From contig JALXEI010000280.1 in NCBI GenBank assembly GCA_027069645.1, forward strand, positions 1 through 12,304: a DNA stretch of 12,304 nt, in the 5' to 3' direction. The translations under genes were made by a program, and so were the position numbers. The notes under the pieces are model-generated. The model had not been told where the DNA came from and did no database searches. It saw only the letters and a list, made by a program, of their open reading frames with translations. Of the stretch, positions 1 through 6,970 are shown one piece after another. The stretch's first letter is position 1. Every line of letters starts with the position of its first letter. The stretch comes from Hyphomicrobiales bacterium (GTDB lineage Bacteria > Pseudomonadota > Alphaproteobacteria > Rhizobiales > JAKIUO01).

Positions 1-645
1 CTTGAGAGACTTACCAAAATAATTGAGCGAAGCCGCAGCAACACCATAGGAACGCAAGCCAAAGAAAATTTCGTTCAGATAGAGTTCGAGAATCTGGTCT
101 TTTGTGAAGGCGCGCTCAATTCGCACAGCCAGAATGGCTTCCCTGATCTTGCGGATATAGGTCTGTTTCGAGGTCAACAGGAAATTCTTTGCCACCTGCT
201 GGGTAATTGTCGAGGCACCGCGCTTGTGTCCCCCGAAGCCAAGCTTGCGCCTGATCTCGTTGACAATGGCTGCGGCCAGTGCCTTCGGATCTATCCCGTG
301 ATGCGAATAAAAATTCTTGTCCTCGGCAGATATAAAGGCATGAATCAGTTGTTCGGGAATTGCGTTTATCGGCACATATATGCGACGTTCACGTGCATAT
401 TCGGCCAGCAGTCTCCCGTCATTGGCATGAATACGCGTCATGACGGGCGGCTCATACTCGGCCAGTATTTCGTAATCGGGCAGATCCTGAGAGATTTTCC
501 ACAGAAAATAACCGGCAATCCCCGCCCCGGCGATGGCCATGATCATACCACCTGCAAAAGCCCAGCCGATGAAAGCAACGGTCCAGCTTTTCGAGCGTCG
601 TTTTATTTTTTTTGGCGGCAGCACTGGTGGCGGTGGAGCGTACAT
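1..645 (-). CDS. mrcA: Penicillin-binding protein 1A, N-terminal part (cut by window edge)
   Basis: Class A penicillin-binding protein: an inner-membrane enzyme that polymerises lipid II glycan (transglycosylase) and cross-links peptides (transpeptidase). Only the first 215 residues are here; the transpeptidase domain lies beyond position 1. A short Pro/Lys/Arg-rich cytoplasmic tail (residues 1-21) is followed by one membrane anchor (about 22-49). The linker LPDYEILAEYEPPVMTRIHA is typical of PBP1A. The glycosyltransferase-51 motifs are all visible: EDKNFYSH with the catalytic Glu108, RGASTITQQVAKN (142-154), and ILELYLNEIFFG with the second Glu at 187. The start is the ATG at 645; an in-frame stop sits just upstream and no other start codon fits, although the ribosome site (AGGA touching the ATG) is poor. 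The amidase gene upstream is on the same strand, 200 bp away, a pairing common in alphaproteobacteria. Family assignment is firm; the choice of 1A over other class A enzymes rests on the linker and context. Confidence 0.95.
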   Translation of the reverse strand, partial: MYAPPPPVLPPKKIKRRSKSWTVAFIGWAFAGGMIMAIAGAGIAGYFLWKISQDLPDYEILAEYEPPVMTRIHANDGRLLAEYARERRIYVPINAIPEQLIHAFISAEDKNFYSHHGIDPKALAAAIVNEIRRKLGFGGHKRGASTITQQVAKNFLLTSKQTYIRKIREAILAVRIERAFTKDQILELYLNEIFFGLRSYGVAAASLNYFGKSLK

Positions 646-845
646 TCCTGAACTTCTGCTTTCAAAAGGTTATCAACGCTTATCGAACAATCAATCGTGG
701 TTTAAATACGATCCGCGCGGAATATTCAATCTTTCCGTGACGCGGCAAATTGCATCCCTGAACGGTGAAATACAAGGCTTTCTGATCAAATCCTATCATT
801 AGCGCCCTGTCAGATCCAATTCAAACCGGTTTATTCAGGCATGGC
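646..845. other. Intergenic spacer between amidase and PBP1A genes
   Basis: This 200-bp spacer separates two same-strand genes. It contains a perfect 10-bp palindrome AAACCGGTTT at 823-832, just after the amidase stop, with no T-run, so it is not an obvious terminator. I see no convincing promoter or coding sequence. PBP1A may have its own weak promoter here or be transcribed from the amidase gene. Confidence 0.5.
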
Positions 846-2135
846 TCAGTACGGGCTCCTTGCGACACGCTGGTTGAAGAACTGTTTTACGGAATTGCTG
901 ATGAGTTTGGCCATTTTTTGTTGCCAGACCATTGATTTCAGGTTTTTTTCATCATGAATGCTGCTCAGATAACCCAGTTCGAGCAACACCGAGGGCGTAT
1001 CCGGGGCCTTGAGTACCCGAAACCCCGCCGATCTGACCTTGTATCCATGCAATTTGACGCGGCCTCTCATTTGTTTGATGTGCAACCTGGCAAACATGGC
1101 TGAAAGCGCATTTGTTTCGCGCTGGGCAAGGTCAATGAGGATACCCGTAACCGGGTTTTCACTATCCGGGAGTTCGACACCGGCGATGATATCCGATCGA
1201 TTTTCCAGGGCGGCGAGAGCCCTTGCTTCCTGGTCCGAAGCCTTTTCCGAGAGTATATATACCGAAGCGCCCCGTACGCTGTTTCTTCGTCTTCTGCGCC
1301 TCGAAATCGAATCGGCATGGATCGAAATAAACAAACTCGCCCCTTTGGCCCGACCGATTTTAACACGGTCGTGCAGCGGGATGTATATGTCTGTATTCCG
1401 GGTCATTTCCACACGAAACAAACCGGTTTCAAGCAGCTCCTTGCGCAATACCCGGGCAAATTTCAGAACAACATTTTTTTCAAGTGTCCCCTTCGCCCCT
1501 ATTGCCCCCGGCGCCACTCCGCCGTGCCCCGGGGCGATCACAACCACCGGTCTGGTATCCCCGCCTGTGACAGAGGGCGTAGAACTCTTGCTGGCGGGTG
1601 GTTCGGGAATGGACCGGGTGTGATCGGGTTCGCGAGAGGGCGTATCCTGCACAACAGGGGGTTTGGACAGCCCCGAAGCAAATTTATTCGGTGTTGTTTT
1701 GACAAGGTCTATGACCATTCGGGCCAGATTCTTGCCCTTTATGGTTTCAACATAGGCTTTTTTGACCTCAACCGGCACCCTGACATCGATCACAATCCGG
1801 GATTTGCCTTTGGCGAAAAGCCCGTAGCGGTAGGCGGAAACCAGTCCCCTGCCTTTCCGGCCCTGACCGTTTGGGAACTTAAACCTGACTTCGGGAAGGT
1901 CAATGACAACCCGGTAGGGCTTTGCCAGTGTGAAGACCCTGATCGGAACTTTCTTCGACAAAACAGTAACAAAACGCACACTGTTGCCATTTCCGCCCAG
2001 ATGAGCACTTTGGGCGATGGTGGTTTTGGCCACAACGGCTTCGCCGGAAAACGTAATAAAAACGGCTTGAAAAAGCAGAAAAGCCGCAAATGCTGCCCGG
2101 TTGAACCCGGTGACAACTGTCTGATCACCCTTCAT
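846..2135 (-). CDS. amiC: Secreted N-acetylmuramoyl-L-alanine amidase (AMIN + Amidase_3)
   Basis: Zinc amidase that cleaves the bond between N-acetylmuramic acid and the stem peptide in the periplasm, mainly to separate daughter cells. From the ATG at 2135 it is 429 residues: a signal peptide (about 1-36, hydrophobic core AAFAAFLLF, possible cut after VVA), an AMIN domain (about 53-150) that targets such enzymes to septal peptidoglycan, a Pro/Ser-rich linker (about 150-195), then Amidase_3. The expected zinc and catalytic residues are present: His204 (APGHGG), Glu219 (GTLEKN), His273 (SIHADS) and Glu386 (LLELGYLS). The reading frame stays open to 2324, but that would put 63 residues in front of the signal peptide. 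The ATG at 2135 gives the usual family length and has GGGAGA about 11 bases upstream. A run of six arginines (279-284) lies just after the His273 motif and is unusual. The gene is divergent from rne and upstream of PBP1A. Confidence 0.93.
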   Translation of the reverse strand: MKGDQTVVTGFNRAAFAAFLLFQAVFITFSGEAVVAKTTIAQSAHLGGNGNSVRFVTVLSKKVPIRVFTLAKPYRVVIDLPEVRFKFPNGQGRKGRGLVSAYRYGLFAKGKSRIVIDVRVPVEVKKAYVETIKGKNLARMVIDLVKTTPNKFASGLSKPPVVQDTPSREPDHTRSIPEPPASKSSTPSVTGGDTRPVVVIAPGHGGVAPGAIGAKGTLEKNVVLKFARVLRKELLETGLFRVEMTRNTDIYIPLHDRVKIGRAKGASLFISIHADSISRRRRRRNSVRGASVYILSEKASDQEARALAALENRSDIIAGVELPDSENPVTGILIDLAQRETNALSAMFARLHIKQMRGRVKLHGYKVRSAGFRVLKAPDTPSVLLELGYLSSIHDEKNLKSMVWQQKMAKLISNSVKQFFNQRVARSPY

Positions 2136-2169
2136 GAAATTCTTTATCTCCCACGCTCCGTTTGTGGAA

Positions 2170-2200
2170 ATTGTACGCACACTCCGTTTCCCCGTAACAG
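2170..2200 (-). promoter_or_regulatory. Candidate promoter of the amidase gene
   Basis: On the minus strand TACAAT (2170-2175) matches the -10 consensus at five of six positions and lies about 35 bases before the chosen ATG. Only a poor -35-like element is seen near 2192-2197. This is inferred from sequence alone and supports the ATG at 2135 over the longer frame. Confidence 0.3.
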
Positions 2201-2365
2201 TCAGAAAACGTACAGATAGCCACGATATTGCATAATAGAGGCAGAAAACTGTGAAAAAGTTATGCCCGGCTTTTACTTTCCTGACACTTCTGTCCCTGTT
2301 ATACACAAATCCCCTGTTCATCAATTATCCCGATATCACTTGCCAAGTTGCCCCATGAGCACGTA

Positions 2366-2377
2366 ATGTCATGACAT
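2366..2377. repeat. 12-bp perfect palindrome ATGTCATGACAT
   Basis: Perfect dyad with no spacer in the amidase-rne intergenic region. It could be an operator half-site pair for a dimeric regulator, or chance. No known regulator consensus is recognised. Confidence 0.4.
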
Positions 2378-2490
2378 GCAGATGATTCAGTGCCACCTCC
2401 CGGAGACGGCTGAACACGGCTGTTTTGTATTTTCGGGCCTGATCTCGTGGTTCTGATGCCAATATGTCGGGTTACACAACGGATATCTGA

Positions 2491-2514
2491 TGATAATTGC
2501 TGAACTGATTATCA
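2491..2514. repeat. Inverted repeat TGATAAT-N10-ATTATCA
   Basis: Two perfect 7-bp arms separated by TGCTGAACTG. The arms lie 17 bp apart, between one and two helical turns, so this could bind a dimeric regulator. The arms look like Fur-box hexamers (GATAAT), but alphaproteobacterial Fur/Mur sites usually differ, so no regulator is assigned. Confidence 0.4.
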
Positions 2515-2937
2515 CAGAAGGCATTTTTTGTTACGGATAACAGGGATTGTGGATATCATTTCGTCTTTGAAACGAACGGAAAACGATTTAAAACATCTGT
2601 AGAAACATTGATGCCGGGAATTCCTTCCGATCATCAATTTGATAAAGAAAATTTCGTGTCAATCTGTACCACCGGACAAAAGGGGTACAAGCAGGACACC
2701 GCCAGGCGGGATGATAATGATTCCATGTCCCCGAAACGGCGCAAACAACCTGAACGGGACATCCCGTTTCGACCAACAATGAAGAAACAATTGATGACGT
2801 CTGCATCGGCTGTAAACATCGGAAAAAACGCTTTCGGGCCCCGCCCCGCGACAAATTCTTCCTGTCCGGCCAGTTTGCAAGCGCCCGCCTTTTTGAGGGA
2901 ACGGCTGAAAGGTCGTTACCACAGGAATACCGGGCAA

Positions 2938-2967
2938 TTGGGTCTTCAACGTATCAGCAAGTACAAT
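2938..2967 (+). promoter_or_regulatory. Weak candidate promoter for rne
   Basis: TTGGGT (2938-2943), an 18-bp spacer, then TACAAT (2962-2967), five of six to the -10 consensus. It would give a leader of roughly 85 bases that includes the stem-loop at 2996-3021. Other promoters further upstream are equally possible. Confidence 0.25.
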
Positions 2968-2995
2968 TCAATAAATATAGCGCTCGCCCGTTACC

Positions 2996-3021
2996 CGTTT
3001 TCACACCGAAATATGAAAACG
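2996..3021 (+). promoter_or_regulatory. Stem-loop in the rne 5' leader
   Basis: CGTTTTCA (2996-3003) pairs perfectly with TGAAAACG (3014-3021) around the 10-base loop CACCGAAATA. The hairpin ends 37 bases before the rne start codon. It has no downstream T-run, so it is not a terminator. RNase E levels in E. coli are set by cleavage of structured rne leader RNA; a similar role here is an inference from position only. Confidence 0.45.
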
Positions 3022-3058
3022 ACAGCAAGACGGGAAGCTGCGCTGGAGATCTTTCAAC

Positions 3059-5647
3059 ATGGCAAACAAAATGCTTATCGATGCCGCTCATCCGGAAGAA
3101 ACCCGGGTTGTGGTTGTCCGTGGCAAACGTGTCGAGGAATTTGACTATGAATCGGCCAACAAAAAGCAACTGCGTGGCAATATATACCTTGCCAAGGTAA
3201 CCCGCGTCGAACCCTCCCTTCAGGCGGCATTCGTTGACTATGGCGGTAATCGCCACGGTTTTCTGGCCTTCAACGAAATCCATCCCGATTACTATCAGAT
3301 TCCCGTCGCTGACCGAAATTTGCTAAAGGAAGAAGAAGCGCGCGAAGCTGCGGAACAGCGTGAACAGGAAAACAAACGCGAGGAGGAAGCCGAACGTCGA
3401 AGGACAAGGCGCGGCGCAAGAAAAAGAAAACCCCGGCGTAAATCCCCGGCGGGAAATGATGTCGTTGAATATATCAGCGAACGTGACGGTGCCGACTACC
3501 TTGCCGCCAGACAGGTATCGGAAGTCATTCCCGAGGATGAAACCAGGGCGGAAACCCCGCCTTCCGGTAACGAAAAGATGCCGGACGAAACCGGAGACGA
3601 ACAGACAGCGGACGAAACAGCGACTGACCTTGCCGATACATCGCAGAAAGATGGTTCGGATCAGCCGGTCCTCGACGAAACAACCGCGGAAGCAGACCCC
3701 TCCGATGAAGATGCAGAGACCCCCGAGGTCATCGGCTCTGAAGATGCGCTGGAAGAAGTGCCTGTTCGGCCCAAACGGCGCCGGCGCAAGACATATCGCA
3801 TTCAGGAAGTTATCAGGCGCAATCAGATCATCCTCATTCAGGTTGTAAAAGAAGAGCGTGGTAACAAGGGGGCCGCCCTGACGACCTATCTGTCTCTTGC
3901 CGGACGCTATACCGTGCTGATGCCCAACACGGCCAGAGGTGGTGGCATCTCCCGTAAAATCACCAATATCAAGGACCGCAAACGTCTGCGCGAAATTGCC
4001 AACAGCATTCCTGTTCCCGAAGGGACCGGACTGATTGTTCGCACGGCAGGGGCGACACGCACAAAGGCCGAGATCAGACGTGATTTCGATTATCTGCTCC
4101 GACTTTGGGAAAATATCCGCGAATATACACTCAGTTCATCTGCCCCGACCCTCATTTACGAGGAAGGCAATCTGATCAAACGTTCAATCCGGGACCTGTA
4201 TTCCAGGGAAATCGATGAAGTTCTTGTCGCGGGCGACGAAGCCTATCGCGAGGCCAAGGATTTCATGCGCCTGATCATGCCAAGTCACGCCAAGAATGTT
4301 CATCATTACAAGGATCAGGAACCTCTGTTCATGCGCTATCAGATTGAACGGCAACTGAATGACATGTTCAATCCGCAGGTAAAGCTGAAATCCGGTGGCT
4401 ATATTGTCATTAACCAGACCGAAGCGCTGGTTGCTGTTGATGTGAACTCCGGCAAATCAACAAAGGAATTCAGTATTGAGGAGACAGCACTCAATACCAA
4501 CCTTGAAGCAGCGAAGGAAGTTGCACGGCAATTGCGACTGCGCGACCTGGCCGGGCTGATCGTCATCGACTTCATCGATATGGATGAACGCAAAAACAAC
4601 CTTGCTGTCGAGCAAATGATGAAGAACAGTCTCAAATCCGACAGGGCACGCATTCAGGTCGGGCATATCAGTGCTTTTGGCCTGCTCGAAATGTCCCGTC
4701 AGCGTCTGCGGACGGGCGTACTCGAAGGATCAACGACGGAATGTGCCCATTGCATGGGAACCGGGATCATCAGATCAACCGAATCTGTTGCGCTTTATGT
4801 CCTGAGAGCTGTCGAGGATGCACTGATCAGCGGGCAAAAGCAGAATCTCAAGGTCAATACAACGACAGACGCCGCTCTCTACATTCTCAATTACAAACGG
4901 GCCTATCTCAAGGAAATCGAACATCACTATGGTGTTACAGTGACCATCGTCGGCAATTCAAACCTGCATGGCGTCAATTTCACAATTGAAAAAGGGGCTC
5001 CAGGGCTGCCCCTTTCAAATGGCACGGATGCAAAAGTTGTCAGTATTGACTGGGCCTACCAGGATAATGAGGATCAGACCGACGGACAGTCCGATGAAAC
5101 CGACCGGAAAGATGAAACACCGCGCAAACGCAGCAGGCGTCCAAGACGCCGCAAGCCACGTACCGAAAACAAATCAAACGAGAGTCCCGTAGCGGAGGCT
5201 TCCGGGGAGCAGGAAAATCCGGATGACGATTCAAAGGCCGACAAGCCTCGGCGCCCGCGTCGTCGTGGCAGGCGCGGTGGACGCAACAGAAACACATCGT
5301 CACGTGACAGCAACAGGGAAACTGCCGAAGCATCGACATCTGAACAAACTGATGAAACGGCGATAACATCTGACAAGACCGAACCTTCCGAAAAAAAAGA
5401 GAAGGTGTCTCCGGATCAATCCGATCAGAAAAAAAACGACAAGCCTGCCGATAAAAAACAATCGCGTTCTTCGGACACCGGTAAAAACGGACAACGGACA
5501 ACCGAAACGACAGAAAAAACGCCGGAAACAGAAAGCAGGCGCTCCCGTGATGATCATCAATCAGAAGCCGAACCGGCACAGACGAAAGCGAGCCAAACAG
5601 AAGCCCCTCCCCGAAAACGCGGCTGGTGGCAGCGCAAAACCAGTTGA
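3059..5647 (+). CDS. rne: Ribonuclease E
   Basis: Endoribonuclease that starts mRNA decay and processes rRNA and tRNA precursors; it scaffolds the degradosome. The protein has 862 residues. The S1 RNA-binding domain begins at about residue 38, is interrupted by an acidic and Arg-rich insert (about 87-243), and resumes at YRIQEVIRRNQ (246). The catalytic core keeps both magnesium-binding aspartates, Asp461 (VAVDVNSG) and Asp504 (VIDFIDM). Their 43-residue spacing matches E. coli. The zinc-link CAHCMGTG provides Cys562 and Cys565 for tetramer assembly. From about 668 the tail is disordered, alternating acidic stretches with two Arg-rich patches (PRKRSRRPRRRKPR and KPRRPRRRGRRGGR) that probably bind RNA. 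It ends in RGWWQRKTS; a terminal GWW motif binds PNPase in Caulobacter. GGAGA lies 9 bases before the ATG. The gene is divergent from the amidase gene and convergent with the membrane-protein gene. Confidence 0.98.
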   Translation: MANKMLIDAAHPEETRVVVVRGKRVEEFDYESANKKQLRGNIYLAKVTRVEPSLQAAFVDYGGNRHGFLAFNEIHPDYYQIPVADRNLLKEEEAREAAEQREQENKREEEAERRRTRRGARKRKPRRKSPAGNDVVEYISERDGADYLAARQVSEVIPEDETRAETPPSGNEKMPDETGDEQTADETATDLADTSQKDGSDQPVLDETTAEADPSDEDAETPEVIGSEDALEEVPVRPKRRRRKTYRIQEVIRRNQIILIQVVKEERGNKGAALTTYLSLAGRYTVLMPNTARGGGISRKITNIKDRKRLREIANSIPVPEGTGLIVRTAGATRTKAEIRRDFDYLLRLWENIREYTLSSSAPTLIYEEGNLIKRSIRDLYSREIDEVLVAGDEAYREAKDFMRLIMPSHAKNVHHYKDQEPLFMRYQIERQLNDMFNPQVKLKSGGYIVINQTEALVAVDVNSGKSTKEFSIEETALNTNLEAAKEVARQLRLRDLAGLIVIDFIDMDERKNNLAVEQMMKNSLKSDRARIQVGHISAFGLLEMSRQRLRTGVLEGSTTECAHCMGTGIIRSTESVALYVLRAVEDALISGQKQNLKVNTTTDAALYILNYKRAYLKEIEHHYGVTVTIVGNSNLHGVNFTIEKGAPGLPLSNGTDAKVVSIDWAYQDNEDQTDGQSDETDRKDETPRKRSRRPRRRKPRTENKSNESPVAEASGEQENPDDDSKADKPRRPRRRGRRGGRNRNTSSRDSNRETAEASTSEQTDETAITSDKTEPSEKKEKVSPDQSDQKKNDKPADKKQSRSSDTGKNGQRTTETTEKTPETESRRSRDDHQSEAEPAQTKASQTEAPPRKRGWWQRKTS

Positions 5648-5666
5648 TGTCATGGTCTTTTGGCCG

Positions 5667-5697
5667 TGTGCCGGGCAAATCCCTCCCGCCCGGCACA
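5667..5697. terminator. Hairpin terminator between rne and the convergent gene
   Basis: TGTGCCGGGC (5667-5676) pairs perfectly with GCCCGGCACA (5688-5697) around an 11-base loop, 19 bases after the rne stop codon. The plus-strand tail (TACTTCTG) is only weakly T-rich. The strong GC stem between two converging genes suggests a transcription end point, perhaps for both. Confidence 0.6.
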
Positions 5698-5782
5698 TAC
5701 TTCTGATCAACATGGTGACGATTTTGCGCTTGATGGGTTGTACGCCCTGGCGTAAATCATCGCTTGCGCTGCTGCGGGTTCA

Positions 5783-6229
5783 TCATGAAGCTGAAGAAAA
5801 TTGATCCGGCCCCGCAAGTCGTCGATGACTGACCGGGGCATCGACAAGGCTGGAAACAGCCCTGCTCAGTGACCATTCCGGAAACCGGCAATAGACGTCT
5901 GATGTTGAGTAGAAAAACATGCCTGTTTCCCAGGTTATCAGTACCAGAGCCAGAAAATGGACCGCTATGCGCGCCGTATGAAATTTCAGTCCCCTGTCAC
6001 ACCACAGGGAGAGATATTCAATCACCAGACAGGAAACATATATCACGATAAAAAACACAATATAAAAAGGCAAAACAGATGCCTTCAAAAAGACCGCATC
6101 GGCACGATAAAAGGCAAAGGATACGGCCAGCATGGCCAGGCTGATCATAACGGGGACAATAACCCGCATTCGACGGGACAATCCGGCAACATCAAAACCC
6201 GGGCCGAATGAATGACAAACTGTTTGCAT
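5783..6229 (-). CDS. Hypothetical three-helix membrane protein
   Basis: I do not recognise this family. From the ATG at 6229 it has 148 residues with three strongly hydrophobic segments: about 23-41 (VIVPVMISLAMLAVSFAFY), 50-71 (LPFYIVFFIVIYVSCLVI) and 87-108 (around IAVHFLALVLITW). Helices one and two are separated by only a short RADAVFLK turn, and the C-terminal 40 residues are polar. The frame extends to an ATG at 6277, but GGGGGTG lies six bases before the ATG at 6229, so the shorter form is preferred. The segment pattern looks like a real integral membrane protein rather than a chance frame. It stands alone between convergent rne and an insertion-sequence remnant, so context gives no function, and it may be strain-specific. 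Confidence 0.6.
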   Translation of the reverse strand: MQTVCHSFGPGFDVAGLSRRMRVIVPVMISLAMLAVSFAFYRADAVFLKASVLPFYIVFFIVIYVSCLVIEYLSLWCDRGLKFHTARIAVHFLALVLITWETGMFFYSTSDVYCRFPEWSLSRAVSSLVDAPVSHRRLAGPDQFSSAS

Positions 6230-6445
6230 GAGAACACCCCCAAATATACACGTTACGAACACGACAGATTGTCGCATGAGTATGCTTAATATCCTGTTGA
6301 TATCGACAGTGCAGCAGCAAGAACCACCGCCTGATCGGAAATCCGCCGCTTAACCCAATCGCCCTTGACGCTGATACATTTTACGGGATCGTGTAAGTGG
6401 ACCGGCTTGCAATGAGGGGCTTTTCCCCGTTCAGCGGGAAACAAA
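6230..6445. other. Non-coding stretch upstream of the membrane protein gene
   Basis: No gene is supported here. It contains a near-perfect 16-bp dyad CTGTTGATATCGACAG (6294-6309, one mismatched pair) upstream of the membrane protein gene, and a small hairpin GGGGCTTTTCCCC near 6416-6428. No clear promoter was found. Confidence 0.4.
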
Positions 6446-6483
6446 GTAATCCCCCCATTTTAAACGGGGGTCGTCAATAGAAT
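6446..6483 (+). repeat. Left terminal inverted repeat of the IS remnant
   Basis: Eleven bases (GTAATCCCCCC) match the right end perfectly; the next 27 match imperfectly, including CGGGGGTCGTC against CCGGGGTTCTC and a common TAGAAT. The transposase remnant stops at 6492, just inside this repeat, as expected for an IS3 end. Confidence 0.8.
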
Positions 6484-6491
6484 CTGACTTG

Positions 6492-6840
6492 TCAGGCTGC
6501 CAATGCCAGCTTTGCTGCTGGCGGGATGCCGCCGATGGCCATATCGGGCCGTTGGTTGTGTTCTGTCCAGAGCCAGGCTGTGGCCTGATCCTGCGCCTCC
6601 TTTATGCTTGTGAACTGATTTTGATCCAGCCATTCGTGACGCACCGTTCGATTGTAGCGCTCCACACAGGCGTTTTGCTGCGGCTTGCCCGGCTGGCAAC
6701 GAGAAATCAACCTCGATGGCCAGCCCCTCGCGATTGAAATCATCAATGACATTAAGCGTGCGAAAACAGCGCCCGTCGCTCAACTGATCCGCCATAAAAT
6801 CCATCGACCAGATCTCGTTCGCGTTTTCGGGCACAGCCAC
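6492..6840 (-). pseudogene. IS3-family transposase OrfB, truncated and frameshifted
   Basis: DDE-type (rve) integrase-core remnant. The first block (6840 to about 6694) reads VAVPENANEIWSMDF, then FRTLNVIDDFNREGL, then VDFSLPA. The second (about 6690-6492) reads PGKPQQNACVERYNRTVRHEW, then ALAA and a stop, in another frame. In intact relatives these blocks are joined by roughly 45-50 residues holding the second catalytic aspartate (CDNGPEY). That segment is deleted here, with the junction near 6691-6695. The first aspartate (WSMDF) and the glutamate (VERYNRT) remain. The N-terminal third of OrfB is also missing. The protein cannot be active. Confidence 0.9.
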
Positions 6841-6901
6841 CGCCCTCCGCCTGCTTCAGGATGGACATAATCTGGCGTTCGCCAAAACGTGATTTCTTCA
6901 T
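6841..6901 (-). pseudogene. IS3-family OrfA remnant (N-terminus only)
   Basis: An ATG at 6901 with a strong GGAGG nine bases upstream starts MKKSRFGERQIMSILKQAEG, which matches the helix-turn-helix OrfA of IS3-family elements (usually about 85-100 residues). After about 20 residues the sequence jumps into the middle of OrfB. The orfA frame then runs on out of register and stops at a TAA near 6755, giving a 49-residue chimera with no expected function. Confidence 0.8.
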
Positions 6902-6931
6902 CTCGAATCTCCTCCTTCATATTATGAGAAA

Positions 6932-6970
6932 ATTCTACCGAGAACCCCGGTGGTTTTTCGGGGGGATTAC
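6932..6970 (-). repeat. Right terminal inverted repeat of the IS remnant
   Basis: Minus-strand copy of the terminal repeat, reading GTAATCCCCCC inward from 6970 and ending in TAGAAT at 6932. It lies upstream of the orfA remnant start and about 106 bases from the 3' end of the tRNA-Leu gene. Confidence 0.8.

Larger units (their letters stand above)
2325..3058. other. Long divergent intergenic region upstream of rne
   Basis: About 730 bp with no gene I can support; the open frames here show no domain, signal peptide or sensible start. It holds a 12-bp perfect palindrome (2366-2377), a 7-bp inverted repeat (2491-2514), a weak candidate rne promoter (2938-2967) and a leader stem-loop (2996-3021), each listed separately. 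A long untranslated region before rne fits the known autoregulation of RNase E in enterobacteria, but that is analogy, not evidence. Confidence 0.6.
6446..6970 (-). mobile_element. Internally deleted IS3-family element (525 bp)
   Basis: Both ends carry GTAATCCCCCC in inverted orientation (6446-6456 on plus, 6960-6970 on minus). The similarity continues imperfectly for about 38 bases to a shared TAGAAT. Between them lie the start of orfA and two separated blocks of orfB, all on the minus strand. Intact IS3 elements are about 1.2-1.5 kb, so well over half is missing. The element cannot transpose by itself, but with both ends kept it could in principle be moved by a related transposase. No 3-5 bp target duplication is visible next to the repeats. 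An 8-bp direct repeat CCCGTTCA occurs at 6426-6433 and 6970-6977, and its meaning is unclear. Confidence 0.85.

Noticed and set aside
226..802. Plus-strand open frames at the left end
   Set aside because: They are the antisense of the PBP1A coding region, whose motifs are unmistakable on the minus strand.
2136..2324. A 63-residue N-terminal extension of the amidase
   Set aside because: It would precede the signal peptide and overlap the candidate promoter. The start at 2135 gives the normal family length.
2491..2514. Assignment of TGATAAT-N10-ATTATCA as a Fur box
   Set aside because: The arms resemble enterobacterial Fur hexamers, but spacing and phylum do not fit. It is reported only as a dyad.
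2588..2949. Overlapping minus-strand frames in the rne upstream region
   Set aside because: They are Cys/Arg/Trp-rich with no family resemblance, in three competing frames and without a ribosome site.
2608..3144. A 178-residue open frame upstream of and overlapping the rne start
   Set aside because: It shows no domain, signal or convincing ribosome site. It runs into rne in a different frame and covers the leader stem-loop, so it looks like chance.
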